A stretch of 64,000 bases of DNA from Algoriphagus lacus (GCF_003583985.1 NZ_QXML01000006.1:124001-188000), one strand, 5' to 3'; shown: positions 45,685-54,733, counted from the first letter of the stretch. Translations and numbers: made by a program. Notes: generated by a model from the sequence alone, not told the origin.

Positions 45685-46938
45685 CTATGCGTCAATATCA
45701 GCCTTAGCCTCCCCAAGTTCGCCTTCCCACTTTGATACCACTGTCGTAGCAAGTCCGTTACCAAGTACGTTGGTGGCACTTCTGAACATGTCGCAGAAGT
45801 GGTCTATCGGCAGAATCAGTGCAATGCCTTCTACCGGAATATCAAACATGCCGCAGGTGGCTGCCACCACTACCAAACTCGCTCGCGGTACTCCAGCCAC
45901 GCCTTTGGAGCTGAGCATCAATACCAACAGCATAGTCAATTGCGTCCCTAGATCCAGTTCAATGCCATAAACCTGCGCGATGAAAATACTCGCAAAGGTC
46001 ATGTACATCATGCTGCCGTCGAGGTTGAAGGAATAGCCAAGGGGAAGAATGAAGGAAACGATTTTGTCTTTGCATCCAAATTTCTCCAGTTCCTCGGTGA
46101 TTTTAGGGAAAACGGCTTCCGAACTGGTTGTACTGAAGGCAATGACCATCGGAGAGGCCAGGCGCTTCAGCAAATCAAACAAGCGGTTCCCAAGCAGGAT
46201 GTATCCAACCAATAGAAGAATCACCCAAAGCACTGCAATACCCACCAAAAATGCTCCGAAATACTTGGCGTAGGTCACCAGAATATCCAATCCTCGGGTG
46301 GCAATCACAGCGGAGATCGCCCCGAAAACCCCAAGAGGAGCGGTTAGCATGACATAGCCAACCATTTTCAATACGACATGGGCAATGGTATCCAATGCTT
46401 TGGTCAATCCCTGTCCTTTTTCTCCCAACCCGGCCAAGCCTATTCCAAAAAAGATCGAGAAAATTACCAGCTGGAGGATTTCATTGGTGGCCATCGCCTC
46501 GATTACACTCTTAGGGACGATATGCTCCACGAAGTTCTGCAGCGAAAATCCTTTTGTCTTTCCTGCCACATCTTCCACTCCGGAGGTATCGGTAATTGTC
46601 AGGTTCATGCCTACTCCAGGCTCAAAGAAATTGACCATGACTAAACCAATCAGCAGTGAAATTAGGGATGCGGTAAAGAACCAAAGCAGGGCTTTTCCAC
46701 CCACACGACCCACTGCACCGAGATCTCCGAGTTTTGCAATTCCGACTACCAAGGTACTGAAGACCAGCGGCGCAATGATCATCTGCACCAAGCGGATGAA
46801 GATTGTAGCCAAAAGTTTGATATTCGTACTGTAGGACTCAATCAGGCCGGTATTGCCACTTTTGTTGATAAAAATACCCACTACGATACCGAGCACCATT
46901 GCCCCGATAATGTAGATCGTTAGCTTATTATTTTTCAT
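45685..46938 (-). CDS. Dicarboxylate/amino acid:cation symporter (DAACS/GltP-like)
   Basis: 417 aa sodium- or proton-coupled glutamate/aspartate/dicarboxylate importer. About eight helices plus two re-entrant loops; motif FSTTSSEAVFPKI (first hairpin, serine-rich), FNLDGSMMYMTFASIF (NMDGT-type cation site) and PIDHFCDMFRSATNVLGN (substrate-binding helix 8, with D/R/T/N-type residues). Inner membrane. Confidence 0.95.
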   Translation of the reverse strand: MKNNKLTIYIIGAMVLGIVVGIFINKSGNTGLIESYSTNIKLLATIFIRLVQMIIAPLVFSTLVVGIAKLGDLGAVGRVGGKALLWFFTASLISLLIGLVMVNFFEPGVGMNLTITDTSGVEDVAGKTKGFSLQNFVEHIVPKSVIEAMATNEILQLVIFSIFFGIGLAGLGEKGQGLTKALDTIAHVVLKMVGYVMLTAPLGVFGAISAVIATRGLDILVTYAKYFGAFLVGIAVLWVILLLVGYILLGNRLFDLLKRLASPMVIAFSTTSSEAVFPKITEELEKFGCKDKIVSFILPLGYSFNLDGSMMYMTFASIFIAQVYGIELDLGTQLTMLLVLMLSSKGVAGVPRASLVVVAATCGMFDIPVEGIALILPIDHFCDMFRSATNVLGNGLATTVVSKWEGELGEAKADIDA

Positions 46939-47070
46939 AAAGGTATAATTGGGTAATCAGGGTAATCGCTGTCTGTGGCGCAAAGTAAAAGAAATGTGGG
47001 GAATCGCCTAGATTTTGGGAGCGATACGGTGATTCTTTCGGTCAGCGGTCAATTCCAAGGAAGGGGATGC

Positions 47071-47529
47071 CTACTTTTTGTCCACCCGGGTGGAGTGAAG
47101 CATGTCCAGTCTCCAGCCTTTATCGGTTCGGATGGCAGTGGCGCTTTCCAGCCAGTAGAGTTCTCTAACTACCTGTCCGTTTTGGGTGATGGTCGCATAG
47201 TTGTGATAAGCTACCCAAGCCCTGTTGCCCTCGATGACAGTTTGGATAAACTCAAAGCGGTTGGTGCGGGTAGGTCGATTTTGGTTTTGTTTTGCCCGAC
47301 TGAGATATCCTCGGATGAATTCCATATCCCAGAGTTCGCCGTGTTCGAGCAGGATAAAATCGGAAGTGTAGAAATCGCCCAACTGATTGGCATCAAATTC
47401 AGAGAAGATGGCATCAAAGGAATTCTGAATCAAGTCCTGAACTGCTTTTTCGTCAGATGAAACTGAATTTTGGGCAAAAGCAGCGAATTGAATCAGGATT
47501 AGGCAAAGGGTAAGGCGAATGGATTTCAT
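47071..47529 (-). CDS. Exported NTF2/SnoaL-like fold protein
   Basis: 152 aa with a signal peptide (LTLCLILIQFAAFAQ). The rest is a cone-shaped NTF2-like domain (VQDLIQNSFDAIFSEFD, DFYTSDFILLEHGE, NRAWVAYHNYATI). Small-ligand binding or isomerase function is typical of the fold but cannot be specified. Confidence 0.78.
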   Translation of the reverse strand: MKSIRLTLCLILIQFAAFAQNSVSSDEKAVQDLIQNSFDAIFSEFDANQLGDFYTSDFILLEHGELWDMEFIRGYLSRAKQNQNRPTRTNRFEFIQTVIEGNRAWVAYHNYATITQNGQVVRELYWLESATAIRTDKGWRLDMLHSTRVDKK

Positions 47530-47738
47530 ATGTTGGATGAAAATTGGGTATGGAATGATTCGAAAATAACCAGGTATTAATTAAGATCCTCCTTTTTCAG
47601 GGTTGGTTTCTGTGAATGATTTTCCGGATCAGGTGGCCATGAAAACTATAAGCAAACAGCCCAGAGTCCAAAAGGCGATTCGAGTAAAAACGTAAAAGGA
47701 ATCGTAAATCTGAATTTCCATGTTCCTCTTCAGCTATT

Positions 47739-48830
47739 CTAGCAATTACGTACATCGTTGTCCGGGATTTCGGGAGGCATACCAAGCAACCAAATAGTCC
47801 AAACTCTGGCAAATCGTGCCAAGTCGGAATGCTTTCTAAGATAATTCAGGGAATTGTAATCGTAAATGGAATAGGAAGGGAGGATTCCCAATCCTTTGGG
47901 GAGATTTTTCATCGAAAAGATCATTCGGGTACTTTCTGCCCAGTCCAGTGTTTTGTTGATCGTGATTTCTGCCAAATCCATCCAAGGGTGAGATGCTTCA
48001 TCCCAAGCCCGGCAGCAGTTAAAGACCTCGGGATCATCGTCATCGGATGCCTCATGAAGCTGTATTTGCAGTTTGTAGCGGACAGGTGCCTCTCGAACCC
48101 GTTCTTCATATTCCTCTTTAAGATAATTTCTACTTCTGGTTTCTCCGGGCAAAATCCGTTGATTTTCGCTGGGTAAGATCAAGTCATACTCATCCAGTAG
48201 TCCTGTTTCGGGTATAGGTTCGGCAGGAACGGACCGATACTTGGCATAGCGCAAGACTTGATCTTCGGCTTTGTAAAGCAGGGGTGTCTGGGAATAATAC
48301 TTCAGATTCGAAAAAGAGGTGGGATTTCGCCGCATGCCTACTTTTGCACCTTGTACACCGGCAGGATAGCGGCGGTAATACTCCTCATACTGTACCCCAA
48401 ACCGGGTTTTCTTGTATTTCGCAAATCTGAAAAAACTGGCAATTGACCAGAAAAGGGCCGTTTCTCCTGTATTCATTTCGAGATCCATAGGACTTTTGAA
48501 GCGACTGTCAGCCATCTTGACAGCCATGCTACGTACCACACGCATTGCATCATCCATGAAGGAGGCTGCACCGTGACGTATCCGGCAGGGCATGGTTTTA
48601 CCGGGAACAAAAAACGGATGGAGGGGGAACTCAGGATTGTCCACAAATCGGATCGATCCAGTGGCAGCAATGCCATTGTTATGAGACATTTTTTTGCGAT
48701 ACAGGATACTTCCAAAAATGGTAAGTAACAGAGTAAAAAACTTCGTAGCTAACCATACTGAGATCCGACCAAAAAACCTTCGGATGGCAGTTTGAAGCAG
48801 CTTAAGGATCGGAATCCGGTTGGATCTCAT
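47739..48830 (-). CDS. Catalase-like haem protein, mini-catalase size (possible allene oxide synthase/hydroperoxide-converting enzyme)
   Basis: 363 aa, the size of catalase-related allene oxide synthases rather than full catalases (~480+). Residues 20-44 are hydrophobic (a possible membrane anchor). The core aligns with the catalase family by eye: H50 in KKMSHNNGIAATGSIRFV at the place of the distal His (catalase 'HARGxGxxGxF'), then CRIRHGAASFMDDAMRVVR in the position of 'VRFST...RD.RG', and MDLEMNTGETALFW near the distal Asn region. The proximal segment reads STRMIFSMKNLP, where catalases have RxxxY, so the haem Tyr is not obvious. Starts 12 nt after the lipoxygenase stop; likely acts on its hydroperoxide product. 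Confidence 0.72.
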   Translation of the reverse strand: MRSNRIPILKLLQTAIRRFFGRISVWLATKFFTLLLTIFGSILYRKKMSHNNGIAATGSIRFVDNPEFPLHPFFVPGKTMPCRIRHGAASFMDDAMRVVRSMAVKMADSRFKSPMDLEMNTGETALFWSIASFFRFAKYKKTRFGVQYEEYYRRYPAGVQGAKVGMRRNPTSFSNLKYYSQTPLLYKAEDQVLRYAKYRSVPAEPIPETGLLDEYDLILPSENQRILPGETRSRNYLKEEYEERVREAPVRYKLQIQLHEASDDDDPEVFNCCRAWDEASHPWMDLAEITINKTLDWAESTRMIFSMKNLPKGLGILPSYSIYDYNSLNYLRKHSDLARFARVWTIWLLGMPPEIPDNDVRNC

Positions 48831-48842
48831 GGTTGGGTAAGG

Positions 48843-51044
48843 TTAAATAGTTATTCGGGATTGAATGATGTCGATGTCGAGACCTAGCTCCTCAAATTGA
48901 CTTCGATGCGATTCAAGGCGATTTTGCAGGTCTGGAGGCACATCTCCGTCTTCATTGGCTATGATAAATCCATAGCCCGTACGGGAAAGTAAGTTGCTCC
49001 ACCACATCATTTGGGTGGATCGGGTGAGATCCGGAGCAATGGAATAATCCGTCTCGGGTCCCAGGACTCCATCGGGTCCATTCCCAAAACGCAACCCCAA
49101 ACTACAGTAGAGTACCTCTCCGATGTCATCATACTGCTTGGAGTTGGACCAAGTGTGTCCAAATGTGGCCTGATAAATCATGTAGGTGCAGGCTTGCTTG
49201 AGGAGGTCTATGTCGGATTCTGTCACGGCATGCCCATCCTGCTTAGTCGTGATCCGTGACACTGCCTTGGGAATCCCATCCACCATAGGCCTTTCTCCTG
49301 TCAAGTCCATCCGGTGCCCGCGCTGATACCAGTCTGTATTTTCCTTCAGTTTTCCATTTCCCTCGAGAAGTGCATGCTGGAGGTAATTGCAGAGAAAAGC
49401 CGGAACGCTCTTGTTGACCAGATCCTCCGAAAAACAGTACAGCTCAAACCAATGCTCCAGAATGGCAGCACGGTTGTCAGGTTGATCGATGTAACCTTCT
49501 ACAAAATCCCACACAATCTTCCAGAATAAATTTCCAGCTTTGGCAGCCGTGTGGGCTTCACTGATAGGTTGCATGGGCTTGAATCCCCTCCAGTCCAAGG
49601 TTCCCATTACTTTGTAGATCAGCTGATTGATTCCTTTGGGGGTCAGGGCACAGGCTGAAGTGATGTATCCATTGCCGACCAAAATCCGGTCTGCAGTATG
49701 GTTTAGCAGTACAACAGAACGCAAAAAGGATTTGAGCAACCCCGAGATCGGATTGAGTCGGAGGTTTCGGAAGCAGGCAATCGCATACTGCTCAATATTC
49801 AGGTGCGTACCTGAAAAGTGGTGCGCCAACTCTGCGTGCAGTGCTGCACTGACGCGACAAATCCGTTTAGCTGCCAACCATTTTTCTCCATCCTCAGGGG
49901 TAAATGTCCGCTTTTGTTTGGGATCACTTTCATTCTTGGTCAAGGGGCCGGTAAGGGTGATTTTCACAGGAAGGGGCAAACCATCCTCCTTCAGAGTAAA
50001 CCACATGTCCACATCTGGCATGGCGTAGTGATGGAGTGTTTTATCGTAGGAACTCCAATGATGATGGACCCAATAGAGCTGGGGATTTCGGGGATCCCGG
50101 TCAAAATCACAGGCATACATCCCGTTCATCATTCTTCGCCCAAACCAATCGTCGCTCCGCGTGATGCCTGGAACGACTTTTTCCATGCATACGGTCAAGT
50201 TTTCTGGATAGTCCTCGACGATACGCTGTTGGGTCAACCCCTGATTCAGCCGAATCATGGCGATATGACGGAGCTTGACCAATTCAATGGGAACAAACTG
50301 CTTTTCGATCGCCTCGTTGTATCCCGGTGTGTAGGAGTCTGGGGCATGTCTGTCGTGATGACGAATGACCACCCTTGGAATTGGAGTATCCTGGCGGTAT
50401 TCCCAATAGGATAGCTGAATTTGCTTACAAGAGTACTCAATGCCGACCAAATCTCCCTTTGAAATTTTGATGCGTTTGAATTCTTTGTATTCCGGACTGT
50501 GCTGTCCATTGGAATGAAAGTGTTCGTGTCCGGTCTGATAGACGGCAAGCCAGACTTTGGCGATGTAAAGCCGCTGGACGTAAAACAAGTCGTAGGGGAT
50601 GCGGAATGCCCCATTTCGGTCAGACTTTGCTTCGTTTAGCTTGCGGTAAGCTCCCCAGTAGGTTCGGGCCCACAGCTCGATATGCATGTTGAAAACCGGG
50701 GAATCCGCTTCCTTTTTTCGAGTGCCAAAAGTCAGGTACCCCGTAATCACATGGTGTGGATTGGGTTTCCCGTATATCTTGTCGCGACGGGGAAAGACCA
50801 GACGGTTTAGGATATGGTAACGGCGTCCGGTGGCTTCATACAGTTCGATACAAAAGAGGGCAATCTGCTGAAAAAAGCCCCCGTGGGTTCTGGACCGGTG
50901 GACTTCAACCCGGTTGAAGTTTTTTAAACGGGGATGGAAGAAACTCCGCTTGGGACGGTGAGAAATCTTGGTTTTTTCCGTGCATTCGGCACAAAGCTGC
51001 GTAAGCTGAAATTGGGTTTCCCTTTTTTTTTCAGTGGTATTCAT
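48843..51044 (-). CDS. Divergent lipoxygenase
   Basis: Non-haem iron dioxygenase that would add O2 to a polyunsaturated fatty acid. 733 aa from the ATG at 51044; the frame opens at 51212 but those 56 residues look unrelated. With the first residue at 51044, the iron-ligand helix is HAELAHHFSGTHLNIE (His403 and His408 or His409), followed by RNLRLNPISGLLKSF and VLLN as in lipoxygenases. The next ligands are His630 and Asn634 in FGHTWSNSKQY (HxxxN), and the protein ends ...SRITI, supplying the C-terminal Ile ligand. The usual PLAT domain is not evident; residues about 95-170 look like a transthyretin-like beta domain (FNMHIELWARTYW). First gene of the pair with the catalase-like protein. Confidence 0.82.
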   Translation of the reverse strand: MNTTEKKRETQFQLTQLCAECTEKTKISHRPKRSFFHPRLKNFNRVEVHRSRTHGGFFQQIALFCIELYEATGRRYHILNRLVFPRRDKIYGKPNPHHVITGYLTFGTRKKEADSPVFNMHIELWARTYWGAYRKLNEAKSDRNGAFRIPYDLFYVQRLYIAKVWLAVYQTGHEHFHSNGQHSPEYKEFKRIKISKGDLVGIEYSCKQIQLSYWEYRQDTPIPRVVIRHHDRHAPDSYTPGYNEAIEKQFVPIELVKLRHIAMIRLNQGLTQQRIVEDYPENLTVCMEKVVPGITRSDDWFGRRMMNGMYACDFDRDPRNPQLYWVHHHWSSYDKTLHHYAMPDVDMWFTLKEDGLPLPVKITLTGPLTKNESDPKQKRTFTPEDGEKWLAAKRICRVSAALHAELAHHFSGTHLNIEQYAIACFRNLRLNPISGLLKSFLRSVVLLNHTADRILVGNGYITSACALTPKGINQLIYKVMGTLDWRGFKPMQPISEAHTAAKAGNLFWKIVWDFVEGYIDQPDNRAAILEHWFELYCFSEDLVNKSVPAFLCNYLQHALLEGNGKLKENTDWYQRGHRMDLTGERPMVDGIPKAVSRITTKQDGHAVTESDIDLLKQACTYMIYQATFGHTWSNSKQYDDIGEVLYCSLGLRFGNGPDGVLGPETDYSIAPDLTRSTQMMWWSNLLSRTGYGFIIANEDGDVPPDLQNRLESHRSQFEELGLDIDIIQSRITI

Positions 51045-51333
51045 GGACCTAAATTTGAAACTCGCTATCCCATGGATGGATAGTCCTTTTAAAAATCTAA
51101 TCTGATACGCGGACTCGGACTGGTTTTCGTCTTTTGGTTTCTGTATCAGTGCAGTGGCCCTGCAAAGTTTACCTAAAGTCTGATCTTTAAAAATCTGGTT
51201 AAATTCTGTCAAATCAAAATCGGTCAGAGCACTATGTCCAAGGAGCAGGGATGAAAGGGTGAGACTTAAAAAGTGCGATGTCTCTATTCTCGGAAATGGA
51301 AATTACTGGAAATAAAAAAAGCGTAGAGGCAAT

Positions 51334-52176
51334 CTACTCGACGACGACCATTCGCCTTTGGATAAATTCGTTGGCATATCTTTTTCCCATTACCCGCTGC
51401 CCTTCCGAGTCAAAGTGAATAAAGTCGCCTTTATGGTTCAAATCCTTGGTCTTGATCAGATGGGCATAAGGATCCGTTTTTTGGTAGGCCTCCATTTTGG
51501 AATTAATCGCTTGCCAGGATTCGTCAGTCTTGGAATAGGAACCTAATCGACCCATGAAAATGGGCAGGTTGGGATTCCCGACTTCAGTTCTAAACTTCCC
51601 GAATAAGACAGCCAGTTGTTGATCGTAGATTTCGATGGTCTCCGGTGCAGCTGAATCACTTTCTCCCTGATGCCATAGGATGGCCTTGACGATTCCATGC
51701 TGTTTCCCGATCGCGGTTTTTTCCTTGAAATTGGAGAATAGAGGAACATTGCGATAGGTTTCATCGCTGATCCATTGATTGATGGCACTTCCCCCAACTG
51801 CCGTAGGAATCAGCAAAATGGAAACGCTATCAGGAATGTGCTTAAGTAATTCTTTGCCAAATGAAAGCCCGCAATCCAATCCGGTCAGGGTGGGTTCGTA
51901 GAAGTGAAGGGGTTCTTTGGCCAAGATCAACTCTCCGGTTTTGTTGATAGTCAAAATCCTAGGATCGGGAATTGTGTCCATAGGCTCGACTTTTCCCCGT
52001 CCTGCCATATTGGATTGACCGGCAAGGATAAACACCCAAAGGTTTTCTTTGGCAGGAATTACCTCCGGCTTCTCTTCCAACTTTGGGAAAAATTTGGTTC
52101 GTGGATCCTTCTGAGTGGTAGCCAGCCCAAGGAAAACAAAGAGGAGTAGGAGGTAGAGGGGGGGGGTCGTTTTCAT
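51334..52176 (-). CDS. Exported SGNH acetylesterase-like protein
   Basis: 280 aa from the ATG at 52176, which gives a normal signal peptide (PPLYLLLLFVFLGLATT). SASA-type motifs: FILAGQSNMAGRGK (nucleophile Ser in GQSN), ILWHQGESDSAAP, and FIHFDSEGQRVMGKRY carrying the catalytic Asp/His region. Predicted carbohydrate O-acetylesterase, shorter than the one at 1012. A run of nine C in the sense strand (52158-52166) falls at codons 4-6, making the start region prone to slippage. Confidence 0.82.
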   Translation of the reverse strand: MKTTPPLYLLLLFVFLGLATTQKDPRTKFFPKLEEKPEVIPAKENLWVFILAGQSNMAGRGKVEPMDTIPDPRILTINKTGELILAKEPLHFYEPTLTGLDCGLSFGKELLKHIPDSVSILLIPTAVGGSAINQWISDETYRNVPLFSNFKEKTAIGKQHGIVKAILWHQGESDSAAPETIEIYDQQLAVLFGKFRTEVGNPNLPIFMGRLGSYSKTDESWQAINSKMEAYQKTDPYAHLIKTKDLNHKGDFIHFDSEGQRVMGKRYANEFIQRRMVVVE

Positions 52177-52546
52177 GGTGGGGTATTTTTTGTCCAATCT
52201 CAAGATTAGCTCTTAGCTGCTACCAATTAGCGAAAAGTCCAAAATTATTAATTCAAAGCTGAAATCAATGGCTTTGGATTGAATTACAAATTCAAAAAAT
52301 ATAAAGGTGTAGATACAATCTACAAAAACCCTAGTCAAACGTCAAACTACACTCAGGAGGGGATTATTTGTCCTTCATTAACAACGCTAATAATTTTGAT
52401 TAGAGTTCTTTCTATCATTATTAATTTTTCTGTCTGTTTCGAGTCGTCCGCCATTGCAGCTAACGGTTTGGCTATGCGCAGTGTCCATAAGGGCATTGCG
52501 TATAGGTTTTGTTGGTAGGCTTTTTATTACTTATTAATATACATAT
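52177..52546. other. AT-rich interval with palindrome A
   Basis: About 370 nt between the esterase and asparaginase genes. AT-rich, with no convincing ORF. The clear structure is the hairpin at 52472-52505. Composition changes here from the chromosomal average to the AT-rich accessory segment. Confidence 0.6.
52461..52515. repeat. Palindrome A of a repeated set at cassette boundaries
   Basis: A 12-bp stem (ctatgcgcagtg / cattgcgtatag, two G-T pairs) with a 10-nt loop at 52472-52505, preceded by taacggtttgg and followed by gttttgttgg. Similar 'aacg(g)tttt(t)g...atgc' openings occur at palindromes B and C. No T run, so not an ordinary terminator. Confidence 0.6.
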
Positions 52547-53572
52547 TCAATACTTATTAAAGTATTCTTGAATTTTAGTAATATCTGTTGTTCTAGTGAG
52601 AGATAACATCAGTAATATCCTTGACTTGTTTGACGGTAAATCATTGGCGATAATGATTGGTGTACCTTCTGGATTGGACCCCATTATTCTACCCTCTTTG
52701 ATGCTAGAAGAAATTACAATTGGTTTGTGAGTTGCAGGCAAATTGACTATCTCGCTAATAATACCATTGCTTAGTCGTCCTCCAGCAAACGAGCTTATTA
52801 CCAATCCTTGGTTTGATCGATTCATGAAAAAAGTAAGAATTTCTGAATCCAATCCAGCAAAATCCTGAACTATGTCAACTTTAGGCAAACTATCCAAGTC
52901 ATAAACATTAAATTCACTTTCAAAAGTGTGAAGTTTGATAGGAGATCGATAAAAAGTTACTTTTTCTGGATCACAAAATCCAATGAACCCTAGCTCGGTA
53001 GAAGGAAATGCATCGACTCTTCTATTATTCATCTTCAATAAATCTCTCCCAGCACTGATGTTGTCATTCATAACTACCATAACTCCCATGCCAATTGCTT
53101 CCGGAGATATGCCTACTCGGACTGCATTTATTAAATTAGCTGGTCCATCAGCTGAGATTTCATTTGATGATCTCATTGATCCAACTAAAATAATCGGTAT
53201 TTTGCTTTTATGTGTAAGGTTCAGAAAGAATGCTGTTTCCTCCATTGTGTCTGTACCATGTGTAATAATTACAGACTTAATTTCAGGGTTAGAATTTAGT
53301 GCATTTCTAATATGCTTCACGAGTTGGAGCCAAATTAACGGGGTCATCTTTGAAGATCCAATATTTACAAATTCATCAACTACAACAGTTGCATAATTAC
53401 TAAGTTCAGGCACTGCTTGTATAAGATTATTACCTTCAATTAAAGGACCATTAGTTTTGCTTGCTATTGTGCCCCCAGTAGTTATAATTAGAACTTGAGG
53501 TTTTGTAGTGTCTTGTGAGTAAGTGGTTGACGAACAAAAAAGTAGAATGATTAGAATTGTAATTTTATTCAT
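52547..53572 (-). CDS. Type II (exported) L-asparaginase
   Basis: 341 aa, signal peptide (ITILIILLFCSSTTYS). Hydrolyses Asn to Asp and ammonia in the periplasm. Catalytic Thr motifs: LIITTGGTIASKTNG and SVIITHGTDTMEETAFF. The C-terminal ~140 residues form the second domain (VISSFAGGRLSNGII, KPIVISSSIKEGR). The gene is visibly more AT-rich and uses more A/T-ending codons than its neighbours, and it is flanked by palindromes A and B, suggesting recent acquisition. Confidence 0.93.
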   Translation of the reverse strand: MNKITILIILLFCSSTTYSQDTTKPQVLIITTGGTIASKTNGPLIEGNNLIQAVPELSNYATVVVDEFVNIGSSKMTPLIWLQLVKHIRNALNSNPEIKSVIITHGTDTMEETAFFLNLTHKSKIPIILVGSMRSSNEISADGPANLINAVRVGISPEAIGMGVMVVMNDNISAGRDLLKMNNRRVDAFPSTELGFIGFCDPEKVTFYRSPIKLHTFESEFNVYDLDSLPKVDIVQDFAGLDSEILTFFMNRSNQGLVISSFAGGRLSNGIISEIVNLPATHKPIVISSSIKEGRIMGSNPEGTPIIIANDLPSNKSRILLMLSLTRTTDITKIQEYFNKY

Positions 53573-53621
53573 AAGTTAAGTATTATAAAATATTGGAAAT
53601 GACTGCCAAGTTTTGTGTTTA

Positions 53622-53673
53622 CGCAACTACTGCGTAAGACATGCCTATTTGGATGCCTTACACAATAGTTGCG
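53622..53673. repeat. Palindrome B of the repeated set
   Basis: A 17-bp imperfect stem, cgcaactactgcgtaag at 53622-53638 and cttacacaatagttgcg at 53657-53673, with two mismatches. The loop holds gcctatttggatgc, identical to a segment in palindrome C 1.11 kb away. Confidence 0.7.
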
Positions 53674-53699
53674 GGTATTTCTGAATTGTCTGCCTCTAA

Positions 53700-53833
53700 T
53701 CAATACCCAGCCTTAAATGGCGGAGGGCTGTCGGGGATGATTCCCTTGTAGACGTAATTGTCTTTTTTCTGCTTGAATTCGGCTTTGATTTCATTTCTCA
53801 GGGTTTCGTTTTGATACAGATCCACCATGGTCA
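53700..53833 (-). pseudogene. 3' fragment of an M20 amidohydrolase gene (partial duplicate)
   Basis: About 44 codons matching the last codons of the M20 gene at 54800, including its stop. The end reads YKGIIPDSPPPFKAGY here and YKGIIPDGPPPLKAGY in the intact gene. Alignment is colinear at an offset of exactly 1100 nt (53698-53833 against 54798-54933) with about ten base differences by eye. Beyond 53833 similarity stops, and there is no upstream portion, so this is a broken copy. The lipoprotein gene at 53912 lies between the two copies. Confidence 0.85.
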
Positions 53834-53911
53834 GCAATATGTTCTCCTTTAAATTCGTGGTAGAGCCAACAATTTAGAAAATAAATATTTGTTCACGTTA
53901 AAAAATCTAAC

Positions 53912-54622
53912 TTAGTTAAGTGCTATTCCCACTACAAATCCCACCCAAGGTTTGTTATTGTATATCCAAATATTTCTATCTTGACTAAGAAGATAATCAT
54001 AGCCTAAAGCGACTCCAAAACTAGCCATACTTAGTTCGATAAAACCAGCAATTCCACCCTGAATTATCATTCCATTATATTCATCGGGTCTATTATTTCG
54101 AGTAGTAAAAGGACTAATCAACGTTGTTCCCGGACCAGCAAAAATGCCAAAATCATATCCCCGATTATTAATTTTATAATAACTCTTTCCTAAAGGGCTT
54201 AATTTACTTTTTACTTCATAGGAGTCATGCCTCCAACCAGTATATAAAGCAATGTTTAAGTCTGTAGTTAGTTGTTCAGGTAACCCATAAACAGATGGAC
54301 GATATTTAAAAATAATTGAAGTAAGGTCAAAGTCCAGACTTTGCTTTTTAAATATCATCTGGTCAAAAATTAGGCTGTCAGTTGTTTTTAATGGGATGTT
54401 CAAAAATTGTTTTTGATCTACAAGTCCTTTTTTTTCTTGATAAACATTAATCTGGTCATCTGTAACATCTAAATAAACATTCTCAATATTTTTATTTTCA
54501 GATTTTAGTTTATAATATCCACTAATGAATCCATGAGTGGAAGCTTTTTCTAATGTATTACAAGAGGAGAAAAGTCCAATAACGGAAATTGAAATAATTA
54601 TGTGTCTATAATTTATCTTCAT
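53912..54622 (-). CDS. AT-rich lipoprotein of unknown function
   Basis: 236 aa with a lipobox (ISVIGLFSSC), so anchored in the envelope. Mature part: a short beta-rich N-terminal domain, then Gly/aromatic strands (IALYTGWRHDSYEVKSK, GYDFGIFAGPGTT, ASFGVALGYDYLL, PWVGFVVGIALN) that suggest a small beta-barrel-like domain. Composition is much more AT-rich than flanking chromosome. Lies between palindromes B and C and between the two copies of the M20 3' end. No family recognised. Confidence 0.7.
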   Translation of the reverse strand: MKINYRHIIISISVIGLFSSCNTLEKASTHGFISGYYKLKSENKNIENVYLDVTDDQINVYQEKKGLVDQKQFLNIPLKTTDSLIFDQMIFKKQSLDFDLTSIIFKYRPSVYGLPEQLTTDLNIALYTGWRHDSYEVKSKLSPLGKSYYKINNRGYDFGIFAGPGTTLISPFTTRNNRPDEYNGMIIQGGIAGFIELSMASFGVALGYDYLLSQDRNIWIYNNKPWVGFVVGIALN

Positions 54623-54733
54623 AAATAATTTGAATTAATTCAAAGTAATTTATCTTTTTTATATTCTAAAATTATAATTAATTCATTTCCATAATTATTT
54701 GGAATTGCTTAATGCCTTAACGTTTTTGCTTAT

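Noticed and set aside
47597..47812. 71-codon minus-strand ORF downstream of the catalase-like gene
   Set aside because: Overlaps the end of the catalase-like gene in another frame and has no distinctive composition.
51045..51212. N-terminal extension of the lipoxygenase frame by 56 codons
   Set aside because: The extra residues have no lipoxygenase-like character and the ATG at 51044 gives a sensible protein; not fully excluded.
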